Below, piece after piece: positions 21,444 through 33,100 of a stretch of 64,000 nucleotides of DNA. Position 1 is the first letter of the stretch. Each line of letters starts with the position of its first letter. The translations under genes were made by a program, and so were the position numbers. The notes under the pieces were generated by a model. It had not been told where the DNA came from. It did no database searches and saw only the letters and a list, made by a program, of their open reading frames with translations. The stretch comes from Arcuatula senhousia (Eukaryota > Mollusca > Bivalvia > Mytilida > Mytilidae): the NCBI GenBank assembly GCA_963971305.1, contig OZ020307.1, positions 12,537,501-12,601,500 of the forward strand, read 5' to 3'.

Positions 21444-24400
21444 ATGAACATTCGATTTGAAGGGAAAAAAGCTATTGTCACTGGAGCTGGGAAAGGTATT
21501 GTCTAGGTTTTTTACTTTTTGATATAGATAGTATAAAAATAACCATAGAATCCACCCATTTATGGAATGGAAACCATGTCTCTGACCCGACATTGCGTAT
21601 AGTACTGTACATTTTATTGCAATGTAAAATTGTATAAAAATAACCATAGAATCCACCCATTTATGGAATGGAAACCATGTCTCTGACCCGACATTGCGTA
21701 CTGTACATTTTAATGCAATGTTTCGTCCATTTTTAAGGCAAGGACTCATCAGGGATCGCCTGGGTTGTCCATTTGATATTCTTGTGTAACGGGGTTGCCC
21801 CCCTTCGTACATTAATTAGTAGATTTAAATAGCCAGCCTTTATCCCTGAACAAGGGAAGTACTTCTTTGGTTCAGAGGTAGAGCGCCTGACTGTAAACCT
21901 AGAGGTCCCGGGATCGAATCCCGCTCAGGACATGTCGATTTTGTGAAGTAATTCATGCTCTCCGGTTACATTGGCCCCCAACTAAAAAACCCACGATGGT
22001 TAGAACAGGAAAACTAGCCAGGGTTAGTTGTGTTAAGAGTCATACATTGAGGTATGATGACTCTTGAGGAGGGGGAAGTGTAACGGGGTTGCCCCCCTTC
22101 GTACATTAATTAGTAGATTTAAATAGCCAGCCTTTATCCCTGAACAAGGGAAGTACTTCTTTGGTTCAGAGGTAGAGCGCCTGACTGTAAACCTAGAGGT
22201 CCCGGGATCGAATCCCGCTCAGGACATGTCGATTTTGTGAAGTAATTCATGCTCTCCGGTTACACTTGATAATTGTTTTTAATCAATCGTGTTTTAAACA
22301 CCCAATTGTTTGTGTTTATTTGTCTTTCAACATCAACAAATCTTGTTGTGTTTTTGTATTTCTAAAATTGCTTGTTCTGCAATTCAAATATTATGATAGT
22401 AAATCTTTAATTGACTTTTGTATATAAGTCACAAATTCTAATCTTTTTTATAAAAGATATTGATATATTGCACCTATAGATGTATTAAGTTCTATCATAG
22501 GATTTTATAAGCAGATGTTTGCTATGTTCGAGTCTTGATAAGACTCAAATTGTATAAAAATAACCATAGAATCCACCCATTTATGGAATGGAAACCATGT
22601 CTCTGACCCGACATTGCGTACTGTACATTTTAATGCAATGTTTCGTCCATTTTTAAGGCAAGGACTCATCAGGGATCGCCTGGTTCAGGACTGTTTGTTG
22701 TCCATTTGATATTCTTGATAATTGTTTTTAATCAATCGTGTTTTAAACACCCAATTGTTTGTGTTTATTTGTCTTTCAACATCAACAAATCTTGTTGTGT
22801 TTTTGTATTTCTAAAATTGCTTGTTCTGCAATTCAAATATTATGATAGTAAATCTTTAATTGACTTTTGTATATAAGTCACAAATTCTAATCTTTTTTAT
22901 AAAAGATATTGATATATTGCACCTATGTATTAAGTTCTATCATAGGATTTTATAAGCAGATGTTTGCTATGCTCGAGTCTTGATAAGACTGTATAAAAAT
23001 AACCATAGAATCCACCCATTTATGGAATGGAAACCATTCATTTTATCAAGATGTCAAAGTGCGATTTAAAGAGTAATTGTAATATTGTACATATAATTCT
23101 CCCTTGGTAGGAGCACCTCTTAGTCAGCCACATATTTCATGTGTACATTGTACATGTACAGTAGGCTTCAGAGAAACAGATGGTCACAGATAATAAACTG
23201 TTAATATAGTTTCATTCAACAAAAAAGATGTCATTATGGTACTAAAAAACAGAAAAAATACTATTTGTTATTCTTTCTATTTTATTTGACTTTGGGGAGG
23301 TTAGTCCAGATAATCATGACGTCTTTCTGGGTTTTCGTCATTTGGACTTATTTAGATCCCCAGAGACTTTGAAGGAAGCCAAACGTCAAAAATTATAAAA
23401 GGCTTCCAAGACGGCATCATTATTTGGACTAGGGGGGATCTTAGAGTATTTTTTCATAAATGCTAGCATAGACCTGTATCAGGAATGTATACGTTCTTGC
23501 CTGTATATTAGAATACTAAAGTAATATACAGGTCTATGCCAGATCCCATATCCAAGTAAAGTATCATTTTTTTATGCCCCGCCTTCGAAAGTAGAGGGGC
23601 ACATAGTGTTCATCCAAAATCCTCAAATTCCCAATTCCCGCTTACTGATAAGTGCCACATCAATCACATCAATAATATTGGTATGGTATAGGTGCACCTA
23701 GTGATGTTTAGCACAATGCATGCTTCAGATGCTGGATGTCACCTATATTTTACGCATGGATGACCACTTATAGAAGAATGGTCGAAGTCCATTCCTGCCT
23801 ACTGATAAGTGCCGCAGCAATCATATTGGTATGGTAGGTGCACGTACAGTGCATGCTTCAGATGCTGGCTGTGACCTATATTTCCAGCATGGATGACCAC
23901 TGACAGAAGAATGGTTAAAGTCAATTCCCATTTAGTGACAATTGCAACATCTACTAAATTGGTATGGTAGGTGCACTAGAGTGATGCTAAGCACAATGCA
24001 TGCTTCAGATGCCGGCTGTGACCTACATTTTCCCCATGGATACCACTTATAGAAGAACGATAAAAGTCAATTCTCATCTACTGACAAGTGCCACATTAAC
24101 CATATTGGTATGGTAGCTAGGTGCATCTAGGGATGCTTAGCAAGATACATGTTTTTTAATTTGCAATCTAATTTTCGTTTTTTTCACGTACTTGGCAACT
24201 CACGAAAATATAAACCCACGAAAATTAAATCTGGTAAAAAGTGTATTCATAGTATATACTCGCATGGTCTATTTATAGCTATTTCTAACGTGTTTACGTT
24301 CTTGCTCCATTGGATTCCACAGAAACTGCAGAATGCAAGATTATTCGAATTTTATAATATATATGATTGTCTAGTATATAATCAAACAATGTTACTGTAA

Positions 24401-27400
24401 TTTCAACCCTGAAAATCATCTGACAAACAGATTTTCAATTTTTGATTTTTTGAGTGCCCTCAGCGAGGATCGAACCCACAACATTTGGGACATCTACGGC
24501 GTATGCGCCTAGCTAACAGAACAGAGGTTGTAACCACTACACCATCCTAGGCTCCTCAAAAGAAGAGCTTTCGTTTGGGTAGTGTTACTTTTCCCTGTGA
24601 AGTACAATTACAACTTATTCTGCTAACACAATGTATGAAGCGTCGCAAGGTTTTTAATTACAGAGCTATTAATTTGAAAGCATACACGGATTTATCAGAA
24701 TTTTGATAAATTCCATAGCCTTGTGATATTTATGCATGGTCTATTTATAGCTATCTCTAACGTGTTTACGTTCTTGCTCCATTGGATTCCACAGAAACTG
24801 CAGAATGCAAGATTATTCGAATTTTATAATATATATGATTGTCTAGTATATAATCAAACAATGTTACTGTAATTTCAACCCTGAAAATCATCTGACAAAC
24901 AGATTTTGATTTTTTGAGTGCCCTCAGCGAGGATCGAACCCACAACATTTGGGACATCTACGGCGTATGCGCCTAGCTAACAGAACAGAGGTTATAACCA
25001 CTACACCATCCTAGGCTCCTCAAAAGAAGAGCTTTCGTTTGGGTAGTGTTACTTTTCCCTGTGAAGTACAATTACAACTTATTCTGCTAACACAATGTAT
25101 GAAGCGTCGCAAGGTTTTTAATTACAGAGCTATTAATTTGAAAGCATACACGGATTTATCAGAATTTTGATAAATTCCATAGCCTTGTGATATTTATGCA
25201 TGGTCTATTTTTAGCTATCTCTAACGTGTTTACGTTCTTGCTCCATTGGATTCCACAGAAACTGCAGAATGCAAGATTATTCGAATTTTATAATATATAT
25301 GATTGTCTAGTATATAATCAAACAATGTTACTGTAATTTCAACATAGTATATACTCGCATATAAGAAATTGCTAAAATTGATTTCGGACTTTTGACATTC
25401 GGATGCCCCATTGGTACCTCTGCTTCTTTCATACAGTCAGTGTAACCACTTTAACTAAGAAATTCAGTGAAATAAAAAAAAATCTCTTTTTTTTTGGTCA
25501 CATCCAGCATCTGAAGCATGCATTGTGCTTTAAATCACTAGGTGCACCTACCATACAAATAGGATTGATGTGGCAATTGTCAGTAAGCAGGAATTTGAGG
25601 ATTTGGGACCAATGGACCAAGGGATGGACAAACAGACCCGAACACTGTATGCCCTTCTACTTTCATAGGCAGGGCATAAATATTTTTTTCCAATTAGTGA
25701 AAAATATAGTCCATTCAATAATAATTAACAGTTTTAAACAAATGACAAATTAACCTATTTTGAAATCTTCAACAAATCTTTAGCAAAATTAAAAAGAAAA
25801 TCATGGATGTTTTGGGGGGATGTTATAAGCCCCTTCTGAATCTGCCACTAGTTCATAATGCAAATACACCATACATGCCATTTGTGCAGATGTTCATATT
25901 ATCAGGAAACTTCTATCTGATAATTTTTGTGAGAGTTATTGCCCTTTAAACTTTGAAAATTATTTTTACTTTTCTTGGACAAAGTTTATCAGTGAAACAT
26001 TTGGGCCTCATTGCAAATAATATCTGTTAGCATATTGTACTTTAAATGGTCTATTTTTTAGGAATAGGGAGAGACATTGCTAAGAAGCTTGTAGAATTAG
26101 GTGCAGAGACCTATGCTGTTAGTCGTACTCAGGCTGATCTTGACAAGCTTAAAGCAGAGGTAATTAATGGGACTCTTTATTAAGATGCATGTACATTATA
26201 ATAACATGTTTAGTTATAATAGCATCAGTGAGTGAATGTTAGGGTTTAATACCCTTTTCAACACACATGGATCTAATTACATACAGGTTTGCAAATCCTT
26301 TTTTTTTTAGAAAATAACAAGCAGAACTCAAATTATCACCTGGGGGTAATGGACTAGTGATCAAAAGTGTGGTACCAGGGGTATCAGTGCCTAAAATTTA
26401 AACCATTTAATCACCAAAGCCCATTATAACATCAGAACAATTGTTATAAATGGCTATTTGTTCTGAACTAAGCTCATTATAACATCAGAACAATTGTTAT
26501 AAATGGCTATTTGTTCTGAACTAAGCTCATTATAACATCAGAACAATTGTTATAAATGGCTATTTGTTCTGAACTTACCTAAACTGACTTTTTTTTTATA
26601 TACATTTCAGGTTCCCTCAATCAATGTGGTACAGGTAGACCTAGGTGACTGGTACAAATCAAGAGAAGTCATATCTAACATAGGACCAGTAGATTTATTA
26701 GTCAACAATGCCGGGGTATCAAGGATTGAAAAGTTTACAGAAATGTCCAAAGAAGATTTAGAAGTGTAAATATCAAGATTCATACAATTTTCTGAATGCA
26801 GACTAAATGAAATAACCTTTTTATTTCAAATCTTGTAAAGTGTTGAAACAGTTATTCTCACAAAACAGACAATGATATATTTTGGTTGGTCTTTATATTT
26901 TACACTTGAAAGTGTTCATTTATTCCATGTCTTTGTACTTTGTTTAATGATCATTTTCTTTTTTGTAGTGTAATGAATATTAACTTTAATGCAGTTTTTA
27001 ATGTGTCACAGGTGAGCTTAATAGGTAATTCCTCTGTTATAAGTTGCAAAGAAAATCATATATGTATAATATCTACTTAAAGCTGTACGATGACGAATAA
27101 AACAAAACAACACACACCATACAATACAATAACATGATAATACACTCAAAAAGTTAAAGCCATTTATTAATTTTGGAACACTATCATCATAACTTTTGTT
27201 TGTAGAAATTATGAGGATAGTTTTGTTGTTTTGTCTGTCTGTGCATTTTATTCCAACACTTTGCTTTTCCTTCAGATTTTCACCATGAAAAGAAGGGTGT
27301 GCATAATACATAAATGTGCATTATACAAGACAAAATATGATACCCAACCATAATAATATTTTCTATATTTTTTCATTGGGGTAAAACAATGTTATCTTAA

Positions 27401-28976
27401 ATTTGAAGTCTTAGATTTTTTCTACTTCACTATTTCAGGTTGTAGCTAAAGGTATGATTGAGAGAGGAAAAGGTGGTTCTATTGTTAACTTATCTAGTTG
27501 TGCAGCTCAAGATGCTCTACTTAACCATGCTAATTACTGTCCCAGTAAAGCAGCATTAGACTCTCTGACCAAATGTATGGCATTAGAACTTGGTGAGCAC
27601 AAGGTAAAGAGGTTGTGATGTCAGTCATTAGATTCCCTGAAAGTTTTATTTCCGGTAAAATGCTTACATGTCACGTTGAAGACTGCTGGGTGACTTTCAT
27701 TGTGGATCATTTGAAATGCTGTTTGCTTATGTAGGTTGTGTCTTTACACAGGGAGGTAATTAGGAATTACCTTGTATGTCTGTGCACATGTCCTGCTAAA
27801 CCCCATGATGGATTTTGATGCAGGTTTACTTGAAGGAAAAACATCATACATATATCAAAAATTGAATGACAAAGTGTTATTGCTCTCAGATATTCAAGGG
27901 AGATAATTAGATTTACTTTAGTTTCTATTCCAATAAGGATCTCTTAATCACAAAATTCTACTCAACCACTGGATGGATTTTTATGAAAATTTACATTAAG
28001 GACATACATGGAGATGTGCTTAAAGAAATTTAATTTTTCTTGGATATAATTCAGGGGATTTAATTTTTTTTCCAATATGAAGTGGGGGTATCCTTTGTTG
28101 ATTTCTTTCACAGTATTACTTGCTATAGCCATTTTTTTTTACATTTTGTTTCCTTCTGTTTCCATAGATCAGGGTAAACAGTGTTAACCCTACAATAGTG
28201 TTAACAGATATGGGAAGATATGCATGGAGTGACCCTGTCAAGGCTGGACCTATGTTGTCAAGGATACCGCTTGGTAGATTTGCAGGTAATTTTATTCATT
28301 TCTTATTTATAGTTGTAATGTATGTACAAAATGTATTGTGAAAAAGGTTAAATATTTGTCAGTGATACAATAGAACCAAAAGTGTAGGATTGGACAGGAA
28401 TCCATTTTATATTATAATGTCAAGATATGCACACATTTTTTATATTATTATTTTATTAGAAGAAAATGAGATGTGGAATAAGTGTACTCGACACAAACTA
28501 CATTATAAACGTATCTTTAAAATATCCACAATGGAAAACAGTCAGCAGCCTTCAATGTGACCAGCAGTCACTGCTAGCTGCTTTTCAATTGGCCCCTGGA
28601 TTGAAAATAAAATACATATGATTTAAGCCCAATCCCAAAGTGCAATGAAAGACCCTCTTCTTGACAAAAAAACAATTAACATTAATTCGACTAAATACAA
28701 ACATAAGCTTTGATAAAGATTCCTGGCTTAGGACAGGCACATTAAATGTGGCGGTGTTAAATTAGTTTTTTGGCGCCAACCTTCCCTCTATTGATAATCA
28801 ATAACAAAGCACAAACTAATCAATGTTTGTAATGTTAAGGCACTCTTATATAAAATAACTTTCTCATTGTAGAAATAGAAGATGTAGTGAACACAGTAAT
28901 GTTCATTCTGAGTGACTTCAGTGCAATGACAAATGGGCAGTGTATAAGATTGGACGGAGGCTTTGGATGTCATTGA
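21444..28976 (+). CDS. DCXR: L-xylulose reductase-like short-chain dehydrogenase (7 exons)
   Basis: Coding exons are 21444-21495, 26062-26159, 26611-26765, 26969-27011, 27439-27603, 28168-28285 and 28873-28976. Every junction is GT-AG and phases agree, giving 244 residues, the same length as human dicarbonyl/L-xylulose reductase. The family reduces L-xylulose and alpha-dicarbonyls with NADPH. Seen in the translation: the cofactor motif TGAGKGIG (residues 13-20), SRTQADL after beta-2, VDLGDW, NNAG (82-85), catalytic Ser136, Tyr149 and Lys153 ([10 protein letters not shown]), then [19 protein letters not shown] and a C-terminal [14 protein letters not shown], the WSDP stretch and IPLG are close to the vertebrate enzyme. 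The first intron (4.6 kb) is almost all mobile DNA. The 3' end converges with the tepsin gene 1.1 kb away. Nothing suggests inactivation. Confidence 0.95.
21785..21970 (+). repeat. 5' LTR of the TRIM
   Basis: 186 bp, TGTAACGG...GGTTACA, identical by eye to 22079-22264. It contains the tRNA-like block 21861-21932. Confidence 0.9.
21861..21932 (+). other. tRNA-like block in the 5' LTR (A/B box)
   Basis: An A-box-like TGGTTCAGAGGTAGAGC and a B-box-like GGATCGAATCC inside a T-arm-like CGGG/CCCG hairpin, with GTA at the anticodon position. The D arm can pair, but the anticodon stem and acceptor stem do not, so it is not a working tRNA. It could act as an internal RNA polymerase III promoter. The same block is in the right LTR at 22155-22226. 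Confidence 0.6.
21972..21984 (+). other. Primer-binding site of the TRIM
   Basis: TGGCCCCCAACTA starts two bases after the left LTR. TGG is the complement of a tRNA CCA end, as expected for tRNA-primed reverse transcription. The primer tRNA was not identified. Confidence 0.65.
22066..22078 (+). other. Polypurine tract of the TRIM
   Basis: GAGGAGGGGGAAG abuts the right LTR, the usual place for the plus-strand primer. Just upstream an AGAGTCATAC/GTATGATGACTCT stem-loop occupies much of the interior. Confidence 0.7.
22079..22264 (+). repeat. 3' LTR of the TRIM
   Basis: 186 bp, identical by eye to 21785-21970, and followed by the CTTG target duplication. It contains the second tRNA-like block at 22155-22226. 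Confidence 0.9.
23302..23432. mobile_element. 131-bp MITE with TAGTCCAGATAATCATGACG ends
   Basis: The ends TAGTCCAGATAATCATGACG and CGGCATCATTATTTGGACTA are inverted repeats. A related copy in the opposite orientation lies at about 60098-60226 (same CCAAACGT and TATAA core). Non-coding, in DCXR intron 1. Confidence 0.75.
23466..23539. repeat. 74-bp inverted-repeat element, GCATAGACCTGTAT ends
   Basis: GCATAGACCTGTAT at the left and ATACAGGTCTATGC at the right, with a short unrelated centre. Same termini as the palindrome at 21111-21143. Confidence 0.7.
23571..25680. mobile_element. 2.1-kb foldback-like composite with TTTATGCCC ends
   Basis: About 41 bp at the left end (TTTATGCCCCGCCTTCGAAA...) match the right end in inverted orientation with few mismatches (...CATAGGCAGGGCATAAA). 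Further in, the AATGCATGCTTCAGATGC text of the left half recurs inverted at about 25507-25530. The left half has about four direct units of about 160 bp (cues AAGTGCC, TTGGTATGGTAGGTGCA, GCATGCTTCAGATGC). The centre holds three direct units of 464-472 bp starting at 24262, 24734 and 25198 (the last truncated). A partial dispersed repeat sits at 25381-25432. No coding potential. It lies in DCXR intron 1. Confidence 0.75.
24262..25345. repeat. Three direct repeats of about 468 bp, each full copy with a tRNA-like block
   Basis: Units begin GCATGGTCTATTTATAGC at 24262, 24734 and 25198. The first two are nearly identical (an 8-bp deletion in the second); the third is cut after about 147 bp. On the minus strand each full unit contains GGATGGTGTAGTGGTTA (A-box-like) and GGGTTCGATCC (B-box-like), at about 24468-24553 and 24924-25018. 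The acceptor stem does not pair well, so a tRNA-derived SINE or tRNA pseudogene is more likely than a tRNA gene. Confidence 0.75.
26422..26578. repeat. Three copies of a 53-bp repeat in DCXR intron 2
   Basis: CATTATAACATCAGAACAAT recurs at 26422, 26475 and 26528 with nearly identical 53-bp units. It sits just before the acceptor of exon 3 (26611). Confidence 0.9.
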
Positions 28977-30119
28977 TCAGGGGGAGATAACTATCTAATC
29001 AGAAACATGATCAACTGTGATTGTAATGACAATTAGCTATAATCAGAAATGTGATTGACTGTTGACAATTAACTGTAACCAAAATTGTGATTCACTGTGG
29101 TTGAATTGTCATTTGATTGTTATCAGAGATGTGGTAATTAAGTAGGAATAATTATGTATCAAGCTGGTAATGTTGGAGGGCAGATAGGGATATCAATTAT
29201 TACAGAATCATATTGGAAAATAATGTGAATTAAACTGAAATGTTTAAAATCATGGTGGATGCTGGTGGAAGAATATGTTACTCTAGAGGCCTGCTAGTCA
29301 GGCTTTATAGAAATCCTGTAATACATTAAACGGGTAATAAAAAATGTATAATGAATTTGTTTGTTTCTAGCCCAGTTGCAACAGTTACAAAGCCGGCAGG
29401 CAGATGTCAACAAGTTGGTTTCTGCAAAATAATTCAGTCTTCAAGTTTGAATAAATCTTTGGATTATTGCTACATATCAGATTGACATAACGCCTAATGA
29501 TATTTACGAAATTACAAAAAAGGTTTAGGTCACAGCAGCCAAAATACATCTGAAAAATCTTAAATTCGTACTTGGGATAAGGGAGCTTAAACTGAAGTCA
29601 TTTATCAAATTTTAAGTATACCTTTGAGAACAACATTAAACTTTTTTCTGTTATTAACCTCTAATGTAGAAAAAAGTCTGTAAACAGGAAGTAGAAATCT
29701 GACAAACCTAAATTCAAAACTTGTCATATCAGACCTGATATTGAAGTCAAATACCAAATTTCAAGTGGCTGCAATAAGTTATTGCTGAGAAAACTATTAA
29801 AAAAATTGCAACCATTGACCAATAATATCAAAAAGTGACTATTAAAGTCATGAACAAGAAATAAATATCCAACAGACCTTATTTCAGCCTTCACAATATA
29901 TGTCTTAAGTCATAAAACAAGTTTCAAATTGCTGAGAAAACTGTTATGAGAGTTGAGTTGCAGAAGGATGGACGGGACGGACAGAGGAAATTCAGCAAAC
30001 CCCCCTCCCATGAAGCAGGGGTATTATAAAAAAAAATCAAATAATGAGAACATTCAACAAAAATAAACCTTTAATACTTATAATGAGTATTGCACAATTG
30101 GTTTTTTTTCAGAAGATAG
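28977..30119. other. Intergenic region between convergent DCXR and tepsin genes
   Basis: Contains the 3' UTR of the DCXR-like gene (AATAAA-like words at about 29335 and 29449) and, at about 29519-30025, a degenerate pearl-like element: three diverged core units (cues AAATTTCAA, TTGCTGAGAAAACT), a GGACGG stretch near 29968-29985 and an ACCCCCCTCCC/GGGGT terminus. Confidence 0.55.
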
Positions 30120-33100
30120 TTAATCTTCTATTGTCATTAGTTCAGTTCTTTCTTTTTCCAGTGGAATCAACTTAATATCCAGTAACTTCTCAAAGGAAAA
30201 CACAATCTAAAATGCAAACAGAATTAATTAAATTAAATTGAATTTTATAAGGTGTATTCTTATCAAGTAAATCATATAGATGTGTTATCTCACCATACTT
30301 GACTTGCATACTAAAAACCAGTTTGATACATTTTAAGTATTCAGAAAACAATTGCAGAAAATGAAGTTTTAGTGAGTTACCCTAACTCCAGTCAAAATAA
30401 GCAGAGCAAAAGAAAAAGTAAAAAATTGATCTGTACATGATGATAAAATTTCATATGAAAAATCAATCTAATATCTTTAAAGGGCTTAGAAAAAAGTGTA
30501 GAACTGAGATTTCAGTGCATTTTCAAAGTAAAAAACCTATTACTCGGACAGTTGCCAATCAAATCCAAACAAAATTGTAAACTAACTTATTATGGTAGAC
30601 TTGCATACACAACGAGAGCTCAATATCTGCTACTGCTTATTAGTACAATACTGAATACTGGTGTGTGGCAGACAGGCAAAGTCGCATCTTAATGTCCCCT
30701 TCTGTTTTCAACATTAATTAACTGAATAAAACCCTACCTTCCTAGCCTTGGTTGAAGTCTGTGAGGTTTCTTCTGTAGACAAGGCCAGTAACTGTTGTTG
30801 ACAAGTCTTACATGTGTAATCATAACTGACAACACCTGCTGGACACATGTATTCTATCAGTAATAGACATTTCTGAAAAATCAACCCAAAAAAGGTTTGT
30901 AGAACAAGACCAATTTTATGTTAATACAAGTGTCACTGTTATATCTGTTTTTTGTTGTTGCTAAAATTGGCTATAATGGCTATAAACTTGAAGATGCAAA
31001 CCTAATAGGATTTTTCCCCCTATTTTTTTTTTAATTAACAGATGCCAATCTTTAGTATGCAAATAATCATTTCCCAAAAATGTTGTAATCCATTTACTTG
31101 AAGGATTTACAGTAAATTGTCTGTTACCTTACAGGTATTCAAATTGGTATTACCTATTTAAATTGTCAAATAGGTATTTCAATAGGTCCATTTAAATTGA
31201 TGAATTGCTTTTCCAGAAAGTAGCTCTATAGATGACCAGTCATGCATTCAGATTTTACACCTGGCCAGGTAAACCTGATTAACCTGTTTTGTACTCTTAT
31301 TCTATTCTATTGAAATGGATTATATCATTCCAATTTTATAAAAGGTTAGCAAGGATTTCTATGCTTATCTTGTTTTAGTGATCTTTCACTTTTATAGTTG
31401 TGCTAATTATCTTATAACAGCAAGATTTAGTTAAAAGAAGTGACAGAATTACAACATATGAACTTGTTATGAACAACACGTTTTAATCCACAATTGTTTC
31501 TCTATATAAACTATCCTGACCTCACCTAGAATAATAGAATGTCTCAGTTAAAGTAGTATTAAGGACCAGTTTCTCTATGCTTTTTATATAAGAATAGGTA
31601 TAAGTTCTTTATGTGTATGGATATTCTTATCCTTAATCTAAGCTGCACAACATTATTGGATTATTGTTTTCTTTACAAATATGATTTGGAATACATGTGT
31701 TACTTCAAAGCAATACATACATATTTTCGTTGGTCTATATTTGATTTGGGATATATGTGTTAATTCATTATAATTCATACCTACTTTCTTGGGTCTATAT
31801 TTGATTTGGGATATACGTGTAATACTTCATCATAATTCATATATGTGTTCATACATTTTTTCTTAGATCTATATTTGATTTGGATGAATGTATTGCTGCA
31901 TTATATTTTATACATCTTTCTTGGATTTATATTTGATTTGGAATATATTTGGTTCTTTACAAAATTTCCTCGAAAATTATTGTTACTTCGAATTCTCATG
32001 ATCAGTGTATATTTCACAATTATTTTGGATACATGTGTAATGCATTTTAAGTTTGGGATATATGTGTTAATACTGTGTTATTCACAATTTCTTTGGGATT
32101 TACTCTTACGCTTTGTGCATTTTTACATTATGTTGGGAATTTAAGAGTCTTTTTTAAACTTTTTTATATGATTTATGTTCTAGCAGTGACAATATATAGA
32201 AATTGCAACAAAATACATGAATTTTTACTTAATTTCTGTGTGATTATAAACCTGGAGAGGTGTTAACTCTACGGAGCTAATTTTCTTGTTCTATAGCAAT
32301 TGTTCAATTAAATTGACCTATTGAAATACCTATTTGATTTAACCCAGAAGGTATTTATAAGAGTACAATGTTTATACAACAGGTAAATCTGGCCATCTGT
32401 AATTTACCTGGCCAGGTGTTAAATCTGAATGCATGAGTGGTCATCTATATAGCTACCTTTTTGTAAAGCAATTCCTCAATTTAAATGGGCCTATTGAAAT
32501 ACCTATTTGACAATTTAAATAGGCAATTCCAATTGGAATACCTGTAAGGTAAAAGACAACTCACTGTAACAGTTCTCATTCCATAATAGAAGAAATTACG
32601 TCTATCTCAATGTAGTAATTGCCTAAAACTTCTTATACATTTAAGATTTGTACCTGAAAGTTGTCAAGGCTAACTTGGATGACTAATGCTTTAATGGCTC
32701 AGTAAGTTCCTGAGAGAATAGTACAACAACTAATGAATCACAAAAGTGATCATAGCAAACAATTGTTACATTCCATTTCTTTTTATAAGTGTACCTAGTC
32801 TGTACATTCTTAATTGTCTGGTACTTCATTATCAGTCTTGTATTTTCACCCTTCAAGATTATACTTAGTCTGATATAGGCTAAAAGTAAGACATACCATG
32901 ACATTATTTTCATCTGATAATTTCAATTGCTCATTTAATAAATCAACAATTTTTTCTGGGTTGACATTCTGGCACTCTGATATTAAGTCTTTGATGTCTT
33001 TCAGAGAGGGAAGATCTTTATTACTTAGAAAGGACTGAACAAGAGCCTTCTCCTGGGTATAGGTCTCTGCCATTTCCAAACTAGAAAAGAAAAGGTGAAA

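Larger units (their letters stand above)
21785..22264 (+). mobile_element. TRIM: miniature LTR retrotransposon with tRNA-like sequence in its LTRs
   Basis: 480 bp. Two 186-bp LTRs, identical by eye, start TGTAACGG and end CCGGTTACA (TG...CA). The 108-bp interior starts with a primer-binding-site-like TGGCCCCCAACTA and ends in a purine tract GAGGAGGGGGAAG directly before the right LTR. A 4-bp duplication CTTG flanks it (21781-21784, 22265-22268). The uninterrupted target is preserved in the neighbouring duplicate near 22710-22730. There is no coding capacity, so it must use proteins of another element. Each LTR contains A-box and B-box-like tRNA sequence. Identical LTRs imply recent insertion. 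Confidence 0.9.
21531..23038. repeat. Tandem duplication, unit about 439 bp, in DCXR intron 1
   Basis: Copies begin with GTATAAAAATAACCATAGAA at 21531 (99-bp partial), 21632, 22552 and 22991 (partial). The two full copies are nearly identical, apart from a 484-bp insertion in the first (the TRIM at 21785-22264 plus a 4-bp target duplication) and a short TTCAGGACTGT-type difference near the insertion site. Confidence 0.9.

Noticed and set aside
21861..21932. Functional tRNA-Tyr gene (GTA anticodon)
   Set aside because: The acceptor and anticodon stems do not pair, and the same block sits in both LTRs of a transposon.
24468..24553. Functional tRNA gene on the minus strand
   Set aside because: The boxes fit, but the acceptor stem is poor and the anticodon region too long; it is part of a tandem unit.
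26422..26578. CRISPR-like 53-bp repeats
   Set aside because: Head-to-tail identical units without spacers, within an intron.
31845..32266. Open frames rich in Phe/Ile/Leu suggesting a membrane protein
   Set aside because: They fall in the AT-rich, repeated interior of a transposon; hydrophobicity follows from T-rich codons.
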